Source of the DNA: RGIG4034 sp045628945
GTDB lineage: Bacteria > Bacillota > Clostridia > Lachnospirales > Lachnospiraceae
Length of the DNA stretch: 64,000 bases
Assembly (NCBI GenBank): GCA_045628945.1
Contig: JAZQQG010000047.1
Location: 1 to 64,000 of the forward strand
Direction: 5' to 3'
In this document: in pieces, positions 24,988 through 33,072 of the stretch
Position numbering within the stretch: position 1 is the stretch's first letter
Layout: each line of letters opens with the position of its first letter
Position numbers and translations under genes: made by a program
The notes under the pieces: model-generated
Databases searched by the model: none
The model's input: only the letters and a program-made list of their open reading frames with translations
Told to the model about the DNA's origin: nothing

Positions 24988-26135
24988 GCCTTCTCCTCAT
25001 CCGAGATTCGAATTCGACGACCGACTCCAAGGACCAGTCCCACCTCTGTAAGCAGGAAGCTGATGGAGGTACCACCGTAGCTGATGAACGGAAGCGAAAT
25101 ACCGGTATTCGGAATGGTATTGGTTACTACGGCCACATTCAGAACCACCTGGATGGCAATCTGAGCAAATACCCCGACCACCAGCATGGAGCCGAAAAGA
25201 TCCCGCGCATTCACCGCAAGTACCATCATACGATATAGCAACACCGCAAAGAGGGCCAAAACCACCACTGCACCAAAGATTCCAAGTTCCTCGCAGATAA
25301 TGGAAAAAATCATATCATTCTGTGCCTCCGGAACGAAGCCCAGCTTCTGCATCGACTTGCCAAGGCCCTTACCGAAGGCGCCTCCGCTACCGATTGCATA
25401 GAGACCCTGGAGGGTCTGATAACCGTTTCCGGAGATATCGGATTCCGGATTTAACCAGGTGGTAATACGAGTACCACGGAAGCCCAAATATCCCTTCATC
25501 GCCAAATAGATTACCAGTGCGGCAGCCGCGGCAACCGCAAGAAGGACAATAATATACTTCGCATAATCGGGGCTTGCCACGAAGACCATGAGAAGTGCGA
25601 TTCCGAAAATGATAATTGCAGAGCTTAAGTTACTGGTAACGGCAAGAATCAAAATCGCAATCACCGTCGGGAAAGCCATCACAATTGCAAAACCGCGAAG
25701 GCCTTTCAATTTTTTGATCTTCATATGATTGATTAATGCGCTGACATAGAGAATCACCGCCATTTTTGCAAACTCCGCCGGCTGGAAGGAGACGCTTCCG
25801 CGCCCAAGCCATCTTCTGGCTCCGTTTCGCTCCAGTCCGAGAGGAGTAAGCACCAACAGAATTAACACAACCGCAACAAGAATCGCAGGAATCGCAAAGC
25901 GTTCCAATTTGTGATAATCAATGAGCAGTGCAGCCACCAATGCCACCATACCGACCGCAATCGCCAGCGCTTGTCTCTGCATGAAATAGGTGCCGGGATA
26001 TCCCAAAAGCGTTGCCTTATAGGAACTCGAAGAATAGACCATCACCAAGCCGAATCCCAGCAAAAAGAGGACTACAAATAAAAGACTGTAGTCCATGAAT
26101 CCTTTCTGTTTGGATGTCTTATTCATACGAGCCAT
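24984..26135 (-). CDS. ftsW: FtsW-type lipid II polymerase (SEDS family)
   Basis: Peptidoglycan glycosyltransferase of the divisome. 383 residues with about ten helices. SEDS motifs include the loop RRWLGRGSVSFQPAEFAKMA, PEAQNDMIFSIICEELG and the C-terminal NTGISLPFISYGGTS. The ATG at 26135 lies 12 bases after mraY with AGGGAGA upstream. SpoVE or RodA are close relatives; position between mraY and ftsQ supports FtsW. Confidence 0.92.
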   Translation of the reverse strand: MARMNKTSKQKGFMDYSLLFVVLFLLGFGLVMVYSSSSYKATLLGYPGTYFMQRQALAIAVGMVALVAALLIDYHKLERFAIPAILVAVVLILLVLTPLGLERNGARRWLGRGSVSFQPAEFAKMAVILYVSALINHMKIKKLKGLRGFAIVMAFPTVIAILILAVTSNLSSAIIIFGIALLMVFVASPDYAKYIIVLLAVAAAAALVIYLAMKGYLGFRGTRITTWLNPESDISGNGYQTLQGLYAIGSGGAFGKGLGKSMQKLGFVPEAQNDMIFSIICEELGIFGAVVVLALFAVLLYRMMVLAVNARDLFGSMLVVGVFAQIAIQVVLNVAVVTNTIPNTGISLPFISYGGTSISFLLTEVGLVLGVGRRIRISDEEKA

Positions 26136-26147
26136 CTTGCTTCTCCC

Positions 26148-27113
26148 TTACAACGCGCAGATTGCAACCACACACAACAAGAAGGTTACAATGGTAAATA
26201 CACCGACCACCTTCGTTTCACTCCAACCGCCTAACTCGAAGTGATGATGAATCGGAGACATACGGAAGATTCTCTTGCCGTGTGTCAGTTTAAAATAAGA
26301 TACCTGCAGGATTACACTTAAGATCTCAATCATATAGATAAACGCTACAAGTACCAGGAAAATCGGCATTCTTAACAAATATGCTGCTCCGGCAACAAAT
26401 CCGCCCAATGCGAGGGACCCGGTGTCTCCCATGAAGACTCTGGCCGGATGCAGATTCACCAGTAAGAATCCAAGCAAGGAACCGCAAACCGCCATCGAAA
26501 CCACTTCGATTCCCGCACCGCTCACAGCGCTTACCACCGCAAAAAATCCGGCAATTACCGCGGTAACCGACGATTCCAGACCATCCACGCCGTCCGTAAA
26601 ATTCGAACCGTTCACCGTACCGAGAATGATAAAGAACATAATGGGAATCGTTCCGTATCCAAGATTCACGCTGTAACCGCCGGCAAACGGAATGCGCATG
26701 GAAACATAATCCTCTTTTGCCAGGAAAAGATAAGCGATGAATCCGGCCGTTACCAGAATCTGGAGGCCCATCTTCTGCCATGCACGCAATCCGAGATTCC
26801 GCTTCAAAACCACTTTGATAAAGTCATCGATAAAACCGATGATTCCGAATCCAAAGGTCAGTGCAAGTACCGGAATTCCTGCCGGATACTCAATGCAAAA
26901 GGGCACGCCCACCAGAAGAATTGCAATCAAAAAGATAATACCGCCCATTAACGGAGTTCCCGCCTTCTTTTTGTGGGACTCGGGGCCTTCCCCGCGCTCG
27001 GTGTCTTTAATCTTAAGTGCCGTCAGGAATTTTACGATTCCCGGTCCGATTAAGGCGCTCACCAAGAAGCTTGCAAGCAATGCAATCAGCATATCCAAGG
27101 ATACAATTTTCAT
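26148..27113 (-). CDS. mraY: Phospho-N-acetylmuramoyl-pentapeptide transferase
   Basis: Transfers phospho-MurNAc-pentapeptide to undecaprenyl phosphate to make lipid I. 321 residues, about ten helices, with catalytic motifs AGTPLMGG, NFTDGVDGLE, MGDTGSLALGG and PIHHHFELGGWSE. It lies 9 bases after ftsI. Normal length and complete. Confidence 0.97.
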   Translation of the reverse strand: MKIVSLDMLIALLASFLVSALIGPGIVKFLTALKIKDTERGEGPESHKKKAGTPLMGGIIFLIAILLVGVPFCIEYPAGIPVLALTFGFGIIGFIDDFIKVVLKRNLGLRAWQKMGLQILVTAGFIAYLFLAKEDYVSMRIPFAGGYSVNLGYGTIPIMFFIILGTVNGSNFTDGVDGLESSVTAVIAGFFAVVSAVSGAGIEVVSMAVCGSLLGFLLVNLHPARVFMGDTGSLALGGFVAGAAYLLRMPIFLVLVAFIYMIEILSVILQVSYFKLTHGKRIFRMSPIHHHFELGGWSETKVVGVFTIVTFLLCVVAICAL

Positions 27114-27122
27114 TCTTTTCTC

Positions 27123-29147
27123 CTACTCTCCCTCAATCGCGGTAATTCCGGTGGTCTCAACCACTTCTCCCGTCAGAGGATCCATATATTGTCCGGTAAT
27201 CGGATCATAGTCTAATCCGGTTTCAATATCCACATAAGTACCGTTTTCATTTCGATACAGGCCGAGTGCTGTTAATTCCTCAATCTCACTGTCGGTCAGT
27301 TCTTCGGTCTTGAAAATATTCAGATACGGCAGAATTTCGGTAAAAATCTGCTTTACAACGCCTGCTGCATAATAAGCATGGGCCTGATCCTTTACATTCG
27401 GTCGGTCAATGACCACGTACACTACCACCTGCGGATCGTTTGCCGGTGCATAGCCGATGAAGGATACCACATAGTTCTTACGATCACGACCTGCCGTCTC
27501 CGCCGTTCCGGTCTTTCCTCCGATGGAATAGCCCGCAGGTTTTGCCGTTTTACCGGTACCCTCACTTACTACGGCATTCAGGAATTTGACCATCTTCGCG
27601 CTGGTCCAACGCGATACCGTCTGTCGAAGGACACGAGGTTCAATCTCTTTTAACACATTGCCCTCTGCGGTTCGAATGGCAGAAACCAGATGCGGTTCAT
27701 AATAATATCCGCCATTGATCAGCGAGGAGAAAGCTGCGCACATCTGAATCATCGTAACATTGTAACCCTGGCCGAAGGACGAGGTCGCAAGCTCCGTGGG
27801 TCCCATCGTCTTTTCATTGTACACGAGGGCCGAAGTTTTCGTTTCACCGGCCAGATCGATTCCGGTCTTGCGGCCGAAATTGAAAATCGACTGGAAACGC
27901 AGGAAATTCGCGATACCGATGGTCTGTCCGATATGCATAAGCGCCACGTTACAGGATTTCTCCAACGCCTTCTGAACGTCCACGTCGCCATGTCCGTAAC
28001 GGTTGTTACAGTGAATATAGAAATCCGCTACCTGAAGACCGCCTCCGCAGTGATAGCTCTCATTTCCGGTAAGTTTTCCCAATTCCAGACCGGCTGCAAT
28101 CGTGAAAGACTTCGCAGTCGAACCGGGCTCATAGGTACTCGAGATACAGAAATTGGACCACAGGGCATTCAGATTCTCATAGAAGGTATCCGTATCCATT
28201 TCCTGGATTTCTTCTTCCGTATAGAACCGGGCAAGCGAATAGGGATTGTTTAAGTCAAAGTTCGGATATTCCGCCATGGCATAGACCTCACCGGTCTTTG
28301 GGTTCATGACGATGCAGGCCGAATGATAACTACCCTCTCCCGCACGATACTCATTCTTGTGTTCCTCATTAAACGCAAGCAGATATTTCTCCACAATGCT
28401 CTGGATATTGACATCAATCGTCGACTGAATCGTGCAACCGTTTAACGCCTGAATCGTGGTACGCTCCACCGTGGAATCTTCGGTCAAATAACCATATCGA
28501 CGTCCGTCGGTTCCGGTCAGATAGTCGTTATAATACTGCTCCAGTCCGTACATTCCCACGCCGTCGGAGGTGGTAAAGCCAAGGACATCGCATCCCAGCG
28601 TCGCGTAAGGGTAAAAACGCTTGTACTCTTCCTCAAACCATACGCCGGTAACGTTCGGATATGTTTTTTTATCTTCAAGGATTGCAAGGAAATCACTGAT
28701 TTCCTCATAAGACAGCTGTTTGAATAGCTTATAGTAGGCAGACTTCGGATGCTCCTTAATATACTGCATCAATTCCGCCGTGTTGATCTCAAAGCAGGAA
28801 TCCAATGCATCCAACGTCGGCTGTAAGAACGCTTCATTAGACAGAATCACCTTGCTGTCAATAATCAGGTTATAAACCTTCTGGCTCACTGCCAGCGTGG
28901 TTCCGTTGGCATCCACGATGGTACCGCGACGGTAAGCCAAAGTGGTCGAGTCATACTCCAGCTGGGACAGTACCTGCTTTTTATAGCGTTCTCCGTCCTG
29001 ATTGTTGATATATACGAGACGTGCTCCTAACCCCAAGAAAGCCAGCAATACTGCCATCGACAGTACCACCAGCTTCGTTCGCATCTTACGTGTAAACTTT
29101 TTAACTTTCATCGGTTCTTGATTGTCGTTATTGTCTTTGCCGTTCAA
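27123..29147 (-). CDS. ftsI: Division transpeptidase (class B PBP, FtsI/SpoVD type)
   Basis: Cross-links septal peptidoglycan with FtsW. 674 residues: one helix at about 24-44, dimerisation domain with RRGTIVDANGTTLA, and transpeptidase motifs Ser343-x-x-Lys346 (PGSTAKSF), SCN (398-400) and KTG (545-547). No PASTA domains are present, unlike many Gram-positive orthologues. The last 60 residues form an acidic tail with repeated short units (DYDPITGQY, DPLTGEV). The start codon is TTG; its upstream GGGA is a weak ribosome site, and the ATG 12 codons on has none. Confidence 0.93.
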   Translation of the reverse strand: MNGKDNNDNQEPMKVKKFTRKMRTKLVVLSMAVLLAFLGLGARLVYINNQDGERYKKQVLSQLEYDSTTLAYRRGTIVDANGTTLAVSQKVYNLIIDSKVILSNEAFLQPTLDALDSCFEINTAELMQYIKEHPKSAYYKLFKQLSYEEISDFLAILEDKKTYPNVTGVWFEEEYKRFYPYATLGCDVLGFTTSDGVGMYGLEQYYNDYLTGTDGRRYGYLTEDSTVERTTIQALNGCTIQSTIDVNIQSIVEKYLLAFNEEHKNEYRAGEGSYHSACIVMNPKTGEVYAMAEYPNFDLNNPYSLARFYTEEEIQEMDTDTFYENLNALWSNFCISSTYEPGSTAKSFTIAAGLELGKLTGNESYHCGGGLQVADFYIHCNNRYGHGDVDVQKALEKSCNVALMHIGQTIGIANFLRFQSIFNFGRKTGIDLAGETKTSALVYNEKTMGPTELATSSFGQGYNVTMIQMCAAFSSLINGGYYYEPHLVSAIRTAEGNVLKEIEPRVLRQTVSRWTSAKMVKFLNAVVSEGTGKTAKPAGYSIGGKTGTAETAGRDRKNYVVSFIGYAPANDPQVVVYVVIDRPNVKDQAHAYYAAGVVKQIFTEILPYLNIFKTEELTDSEIEELTALGLYRNENGTYVDIETGLDYDPITGQYMDPLTGEVVETTGITAIEGE

Positions 29148-29191
29148 GAATTAGTCCCACTTTCCCTTTTGTATCTACATATTGTACCACA

Positions 29192-29644
29192 TTAAGGGAT
29201 TGTTGCATACTGTTTTACGTAATCGTGGTCATTTCCTTCGTAAATGACAATCTGGCTCTCCTCGGCATATACCATTCCGAGTTCCTCAATCGCCACGCGT
29301 TTTACTTCATTCAGATCCACGCTGTCAATAATGTTGGCATAATTCTCATCGTTGGTCGCGCGAACGGATTCCAACTGTTTTTCCAGTGCAGAGATTTTAC
29401 CGGCCGTGGAGGTGAATCCGGACTGAAGAGAAATATAGCCCACCATTTTAAAACCGCACACTACCATCAGTACACTCAGAATCATAACGAAAGGCAGTGT
29501 CATATGCGAAGCCTTTTCACGATTCCTGCGGATCTGCGGATTCAGTTGTCTTTTGGGTTCTTCCTTGACTGCAATGCGGACATCCCAATCCGGTGCGGTG
29601 GAACCATAATTATATCCGGCATATCGATTGTTCTTGCTTGCCAT
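29192..29644 (-). CDS. ftsL: FtsL-like septum protein
   Basis: Small bitopic divisome protein, 150 residues: Tyr/basic cytoplasmic N-terminus, one helix at about 48-69 (MTLPFVMILSVLMVVCGFKMVGY), then a short coiled coil (ISALEKQLESVRATNDENY). Sequence identity in this family is low; the call rests on topology and position between rsmH and ftsI. The start MASKNNRY is fixed by GGAGG 7 bases upstream. Confidence 0.82.
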   Translation of the reverse strand: MASKNNRYAGYNYGSTAPDWDVRIAVKEEPKRQLNPQIRRNREKASHMTLPFVMILSVLMVVCGFKMVGYISLQSGFTSTAGKISALEKQLESVRATNDENYANIIDSVDLNEVKRVAIEELGMVYAEESQIVIYEGNDHDYVKQYATIP

Positions 29645-29676
29645 GTCTCGACCTCCTGTCATTTGTTTCAGATATC

Positions 29677-29699
29677 CATCGCGACATCCCTTCGCGATG
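29677..29699 (-). promoter_or_regulatory. Strong intercistronic hairpin between rsmH and ftsL
   Basis: Perfect 8-bp arms CATCGCGA/TCGCGATG with a 7-base loop, just after the rsmH stop. No U-tract follows. It may stabilise or mark a processing site in the dcw mRNA. Confidence 0.45.
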
Positions 29700-29709
29700 T
29701 AACGTGTAC

Positions 29710-30648
29710 TTACTTGTGTTCAAAAATTCTTAATTTCGCGCTCTTGGATCTGGAATTGTTCTCCATCTCTTCTTCGCTCGGGAGAATCGGTTTGCGTGTA
29801 ATCACCTGTCCCGCAGACTCCTTGCCGCAGACGCATACCGGAAACTCCGGCGGGCAGATGCAGGGATTCTCTGCCGTTCGAAACGCATTCTTAACAATGC
29901 GGTCTTCCAAGGAATGGAAGGTAATGATGCAAAGTCTTCCACCCGGTTTCAAAAAAGAAATCATCTCTTTCAAAGATTCCCGTAAAACCTCCAGCTCCGC
30001 ATTGCACTCAATACGAATGGCCTGAAACGTTCTCTTGGAAGGGTGACCGCCCTTCGCACGAATCTTGGCGGGAATCGCCGCCTTGATGATGTCGTTTAGT
30101 TCATAGGTAGTCGTGATTCTTTTTTGCTTGCGTGCCTCGCAGATATGCTTGGCAATATTTTTCGCGAAGTTATCTTCGCCGTAATCTCGAATAATTCGGA
30201 AGAGTTCCATCTCACTGTACTCATTCACAATGGTCTCTGCCGTAAGGGATGCACGGTTGTCCATTCGCATGTCAAGCGGTGCATCATGTTGATAAGAAAA
30301 TCCGCGTTCCACGGTATCCAGCTGATAGGAAGAAACCCCCAGGTCCAAAAGAATACCGTCCAGGCCGGAAACATGCAGTTCCCGTAAGCGTTTCACCATA
30401 TTGCGGTAATTGTCACGGATGACCGTTACCCGTTCTCCGTAAGTGGCCAACCGCCTGCTCGCTGCCGCGATTGCATCTTCGTCCTGGTCAATTCCGTAGA
30501 GATGACCGGTGGTTAATCGACCTGCAATTACGGAAGAATGACCGGCTCCGCCAAGGGTGCCGTCCGCATAGACTCCGTCCGGGCGAATGTTCAATCCTTC
30601 AATTGTCTCATTCAAGAGCACGGATACATGTGCGAAATTCTCTTCCAT
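29710..30648 (-). CDS. rsmH: 16S rRNA (cytosine1402-N4)-methyltransferase
   Basis: SAM-dependent methylation of C1402 in 16S rRNA. 312 residues; HVSVLLNETIEGL at the start, SAM-binding YADGTLGGAGHS, DGILLDLGVSSYQLD and the C-terminal ITFHSLEDRIVK. Second gene of the dcw cluster, following mraZ; AAGGA precedes the ATG. Confidence 0.97.
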   Translation of the reverse strand: MEENFAHVSVLLNETIEGLNIRPDGVYADGTLGGAGHSSVIAGRLTTGHLYGIDQDEDAIAAASRRLATYGERVTVIRDNYRNMVKRLRELHVSGLDGILLDLGVSSYQLDTVERGFSYQHDAPLDMRMDNRASLTAETIVNEYSEMELFRIIRDYGEDNFAKNIAKHICEARKQKRITTTYELNDIIKAAIPAKIRAKGGHPSKRTFQAIRIECNAELEVLRESLKEMISFLKPGGRLCIITFHSLEDRIVKNAFRTAENPCICPPEFPVCVCGKESAGQVITRKPILPSEEEMENNSRSKSAKLRIFEHK

Positions 30649-30693
30649 CTTGTTCCTTTATGATTCATGAGGCGATTGAGACTTCAACCGCTC

Positions 30694-31125
30694 CTATATT
30701 CCAAATCCCATCTCCAGCATTTTCTCGGAGATTGCATCCATATCTTCTACCGTTGCAGAAGCAACATATCTGTCATGGTCCCAGATTTCGACTTTCTTGC
30801 CGACTCCGACCAAAACCACATCCTTCGTCAATGCGGCAAATTCTCTTAAGTTTCCCGGAAGCAGAATTCGTCCCATCTTGTCCACCTCTGCTTCACAAGC
30901 TCCTGCCAGGAAAAATCTCACGAACTGGCGTGCCGCTTTCTGGGAGGAAGGAAGATCCTTGAGCTGATCTTCGAACTTCGCCCATTCTTCGTTGTCATAC
31001 ACCAATAGGCAGCCATCCATTCCCTTCGTTACCACGAACCTGTCTCCAAGTCCCTCTCGCAATTTTGCCGGAATAATCAGTCTGCCTTTTGCGTCGATTG
31101 TGTGATTGTATTCGCCCATAAACAT
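30694..31125 (-). CDS. mraZ: Transcriptional regulator MraZ
   Basis: AbrB-like DNA-binding repressor of its own dcw operon. 143 residues with two related half-domains: MFMGEYNHTIDAKGRLIIPAKLR and AEVDKMGRILLPGNLREFA, each with the DxxGR(I/L)xxP signature. The start is the typical MFMGEY. Its presumed binding sites lie directly upstream. The ribosome site is poor, possibly because the fourth/fifth repeats overlap it. Confidence 0.97.
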   Translation of the reverse strand: MFMGEYNHTIDAKGRLIIPAKLREGLGDRFVVTKGMDGCLLVYDNEEWAKFEDQLKDLPSSQKAARQFVRFFLAGACEAEVDKMGRILLPGNLREFAALTKDVVLVGVGKKVEIWDHDRYVASATVEDMDAISEKMLEMGFGI

Positions 31126-31137
31126 AAGAATGAATCA

Positions 31138-31185
31138 CCACTTTCTGACACAATGTTGACACTCGTCACCACTTTTTGCCACTTT
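31138..31185 (-). promoter_or_regulatory. MraZ-box array (autoregulatory operator)
   Basis: Minus strand: AAAGTGGCAA, AAAGTGGTGA, CGAGTGTCAA in direct succession, so the GTG cores recur every 10 bp (31179-31185, 31169-31175, 31159-31165). A weaker TTGTGTC follows 11 bp on, and AAAGTGGTGA another 10 bp on (31138-31144). MraZ is known to bind head-to-tail short repeats with one-turn spacing near its own promoter, and the array lies just after the predicted start site. Confidence 0.8.
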
Positions 31186-31193
31186 ATATACCC

Positions 31194-31222
31194 ATATTAC
31201 CCCCTGAAGCACAATTTTGCAA
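31194..31222 (-). promoter_or_regulatory. Sigma-A promoter of the dcw cluster
   Basis: -35 TTGCAA (31222-31217), 17-base spacer, -10 TAATAT (31199-31194). The start site falls at the edge of the first MraZ box. Confidence 0.72.
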
Positions 31223-31280
31223 GAGGATTTCTTAAGATTTTTTAAGAAAAAATGCCGTATTTATGCAGTTTTTCGCAGCA

Positions 31281-31310
31281 AAAAAGACACACCACAGGGT
31301 GTGTCTTTTT
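31281..31310 (-). terminator. Intrinsic terminator after the lgt-pfkB fusion gene
   Basis: Perfect stem AAAAAGACACACC/GGUGUGUCUUUUU with a 4-base loop and U-tract; it looks functional on both strands. Confidence 0.92.
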
Positions 31311-31358
31311 AAGCAACAAGATATGGTATTGTAATCATTTTTTAACACAAAATCCGCA

Positions 31359-33023
31359 TCAGAATGCGCCTTCATGTCCCAAGGTAATCGAAGCGGTACG
31401 AGAACCCTCTTCCATTGCTTTGATAATGTTCTTCGTTTGTGCATAGGAGCAAAGGAAGCCGGCGTGATAACTGTCGCCGCAGCCCGTGGTATCCACCACT
31501 TTCTCTACCGGCACCGCCTTCACACGATATTCCTTGCCCCATCGATAGGATACGCTTCCGTTCTCGGCAAGTGTAATATTTAAGATTCCCTTCCACTTGC
31601 GGGACAATTCCTTAAATTTCGGTGCCAGTGCCTCGGTACCGCTGATCATGAACTGATCGATAAACGGTGCATACTTCTCGATATCCGCGAAGGATGCCTC
31701 GTCAATCTCGTTAAAATCCACCATCAGAACAAAGTCTGCTTTTTTACGAAGCTCCACTACTTCCTCAAAGCAACGACTGTGGTAGTTCAAAAATACATAA
31801 TCGGAACCAACAATGGCCTTGCGGTCCGCTTCATTTAAGAGAAACTCACCGTATGCGCCGGCGGTCCAGGAGCCCTCCTTAAAATAGCGGTCTCCCTTCT
31901 CCGTTAAGGAGATGATATGATTGGCCGTCGGATACTCCGAAAGCACATGCACATGATCCGTATTGATCGGTTTATCCTGAATCGCTTCCATGCAAAATTC
32001 CCCATAGGGATCGTCGCCGATGGCTCCCATCAAGGATACCTGCATAAAATCATACTCACAAGCGGTCGCCGCAAAGTTCAGTGCTTCACCCCCCGCATGC
32101 ATCTCACCGCTGTCTTCAAATACATCCGTACAGATTGTGGTCATACTGAGCACAGTAAAGCTCTTTTTCTTCGCCATGCGTGTAAGAACAATCACTTCGG
32201 TAACAATCGCCGCAAAGAACAATGTGATTCCGAGCATCTGCGATACCGCAATGGTTGTTCCCGCAAATCGAAGCTGATCGGTACGAAGCCCTTCCACAAA
32301 GAAGCGACCCAGACCATAGCCACCAAGATAGAACAACGCCATCTCTCCCGCAAAATGCTTTCTCTTGCGAAGAATCATATATAGAAGCAGCAGGCAAAGA
32401 TTCCAGGCTGCCTCATAGAGGAAAGTCGGTGCCACGCTTATCGTACTGACACCGTCAATGACCTCGGTATGTGCCAACATTTTCTCGGTAATCTCACCCT
32501 CGCGAACCGCGCCTACCGGAAGCACCATCCGGAACAATCCGCTTGTGTATTCGCCGAAGCACTCGCGATTAAAGAAATTGCCGAAACGACCGACAATCTG
32601 TCCCACCAGAGCACCCGCCACAATGACGTCCGCGATTCGAAAGAAATTCATCTTACGAATCTTACTGTAGACTGCCATCACCGCAAAGCCCGTAATCACG
32701 CCGCCGTAGATGGCCAGGCCGCCTCCCCGGATGTCCAGAATCTCGTTCGGATACTTCGAATAGTAATCCCAGGAAAAAATAACATAATAGACTCTCGCGC
32801 CCAGAATTCCAAGCACCATAATCCAGATGGCAAGATCCCAGTAATGTTCATGGTTCTGTCCATCCTCCTTGGCAAGCTTCAGGCACAAAAGAAACGCAAG
32901 CAGTACGCCACAGGTAATGCATACGCCGTAAAGTGCGATTTCGAAGCCGAAAACCTTGAAGCTCTGAGGTACATTTGATAAGTGAATTCCCCATCCCGGG
33001 AACTTAATAAAGGAAAAATCCAT
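31359..33023 (-). CDS. lgt: Fusion: prolipoprotein diacylglyceryl transferase (Lgt) + PfkB-family sugar kinase
   Basis: Single 554-codon ORF. Residues 1-282 are a complete Lgt, which attaches diacylglycerol to lipoprotein cysteines: about seven helices, RGGGLAIYGG, the signature GRFGNFFNRECFG (145-157) and GRFFVEGLRTD. Residues 284-554 are a complete ribokinase-like kinase: GGEALNFAA near the start, DTTGCGDSYHAGFL holding the catalytic Asp, and ITLGHEGAF at the end, closest in my reading to fructoselysine-6-kinase FrlD. No stop or ribosome site separates them; the internal ATG at the join (residue 283) has no GGAGG. The kinase would be tethered on the cytoplasmic face. GGAG precedes the ATG at 33023. 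Confidence 0.9.
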   Translation of the reverse strand: MDFSFIKFPGWGIHLSNVPQSFKVFGFEIALYGVCITCGVLLAFLLCLKLAKEDGQNHEHYWDLAIWIMVLGILGARVYYVIFSWDYYSKYPNEILDIRGGGLAIYGGVITGFAVMAVYSKIRKMNFFRIADVIVAGALVGQIVGRFGNFFNRECFGEYTSGLFRMVLPVGAVREGEITEKMLAHTEVIDGVSTISVAPTFLYEAAWNLCLLLLYMILRKRKHFAGEMALFYLGGYGLGRFFVEGLRTDQLRFAGTTIAVSQMLGITLFFAAIVTEVIVLTRMAKKKSFTVLSMTTICTDVFEDSGEMHAGGEALNFAATACEYDFMQVSLMGAIGDDPYGEFCMEAIQDKPINTDHVHVLSEYPTANHIISLTEKGDRYFKEGSWTAGAYGEFLLNEADRKAIVGSDYVFLNYHSRCFEEVVELRKKADFVLMVDFNEIDEASFADIEKYAPFIDQFMISGTEALAPKFKELSRKWKGILNITLAENGSVSYRWGKEYRVKAVPVEKVVDTTGCGDSYHAGFLCSYAQTKNIIKAMEEGSRTASITLGHEGAF

Positions 33024-33072
33024 ACTCTCCTCTTTTCGTTACAATGCGTCGGAACAAATCCTGTTTTCCCGC

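Noticed and set aside
32160..32200. Separate start for the PfkB kinase at the internal ATG of the lgt fusion
   Set aside because: No Shine-Dalgarno sequence and no stop codon before it, so separate translation is not supported by the sequence.
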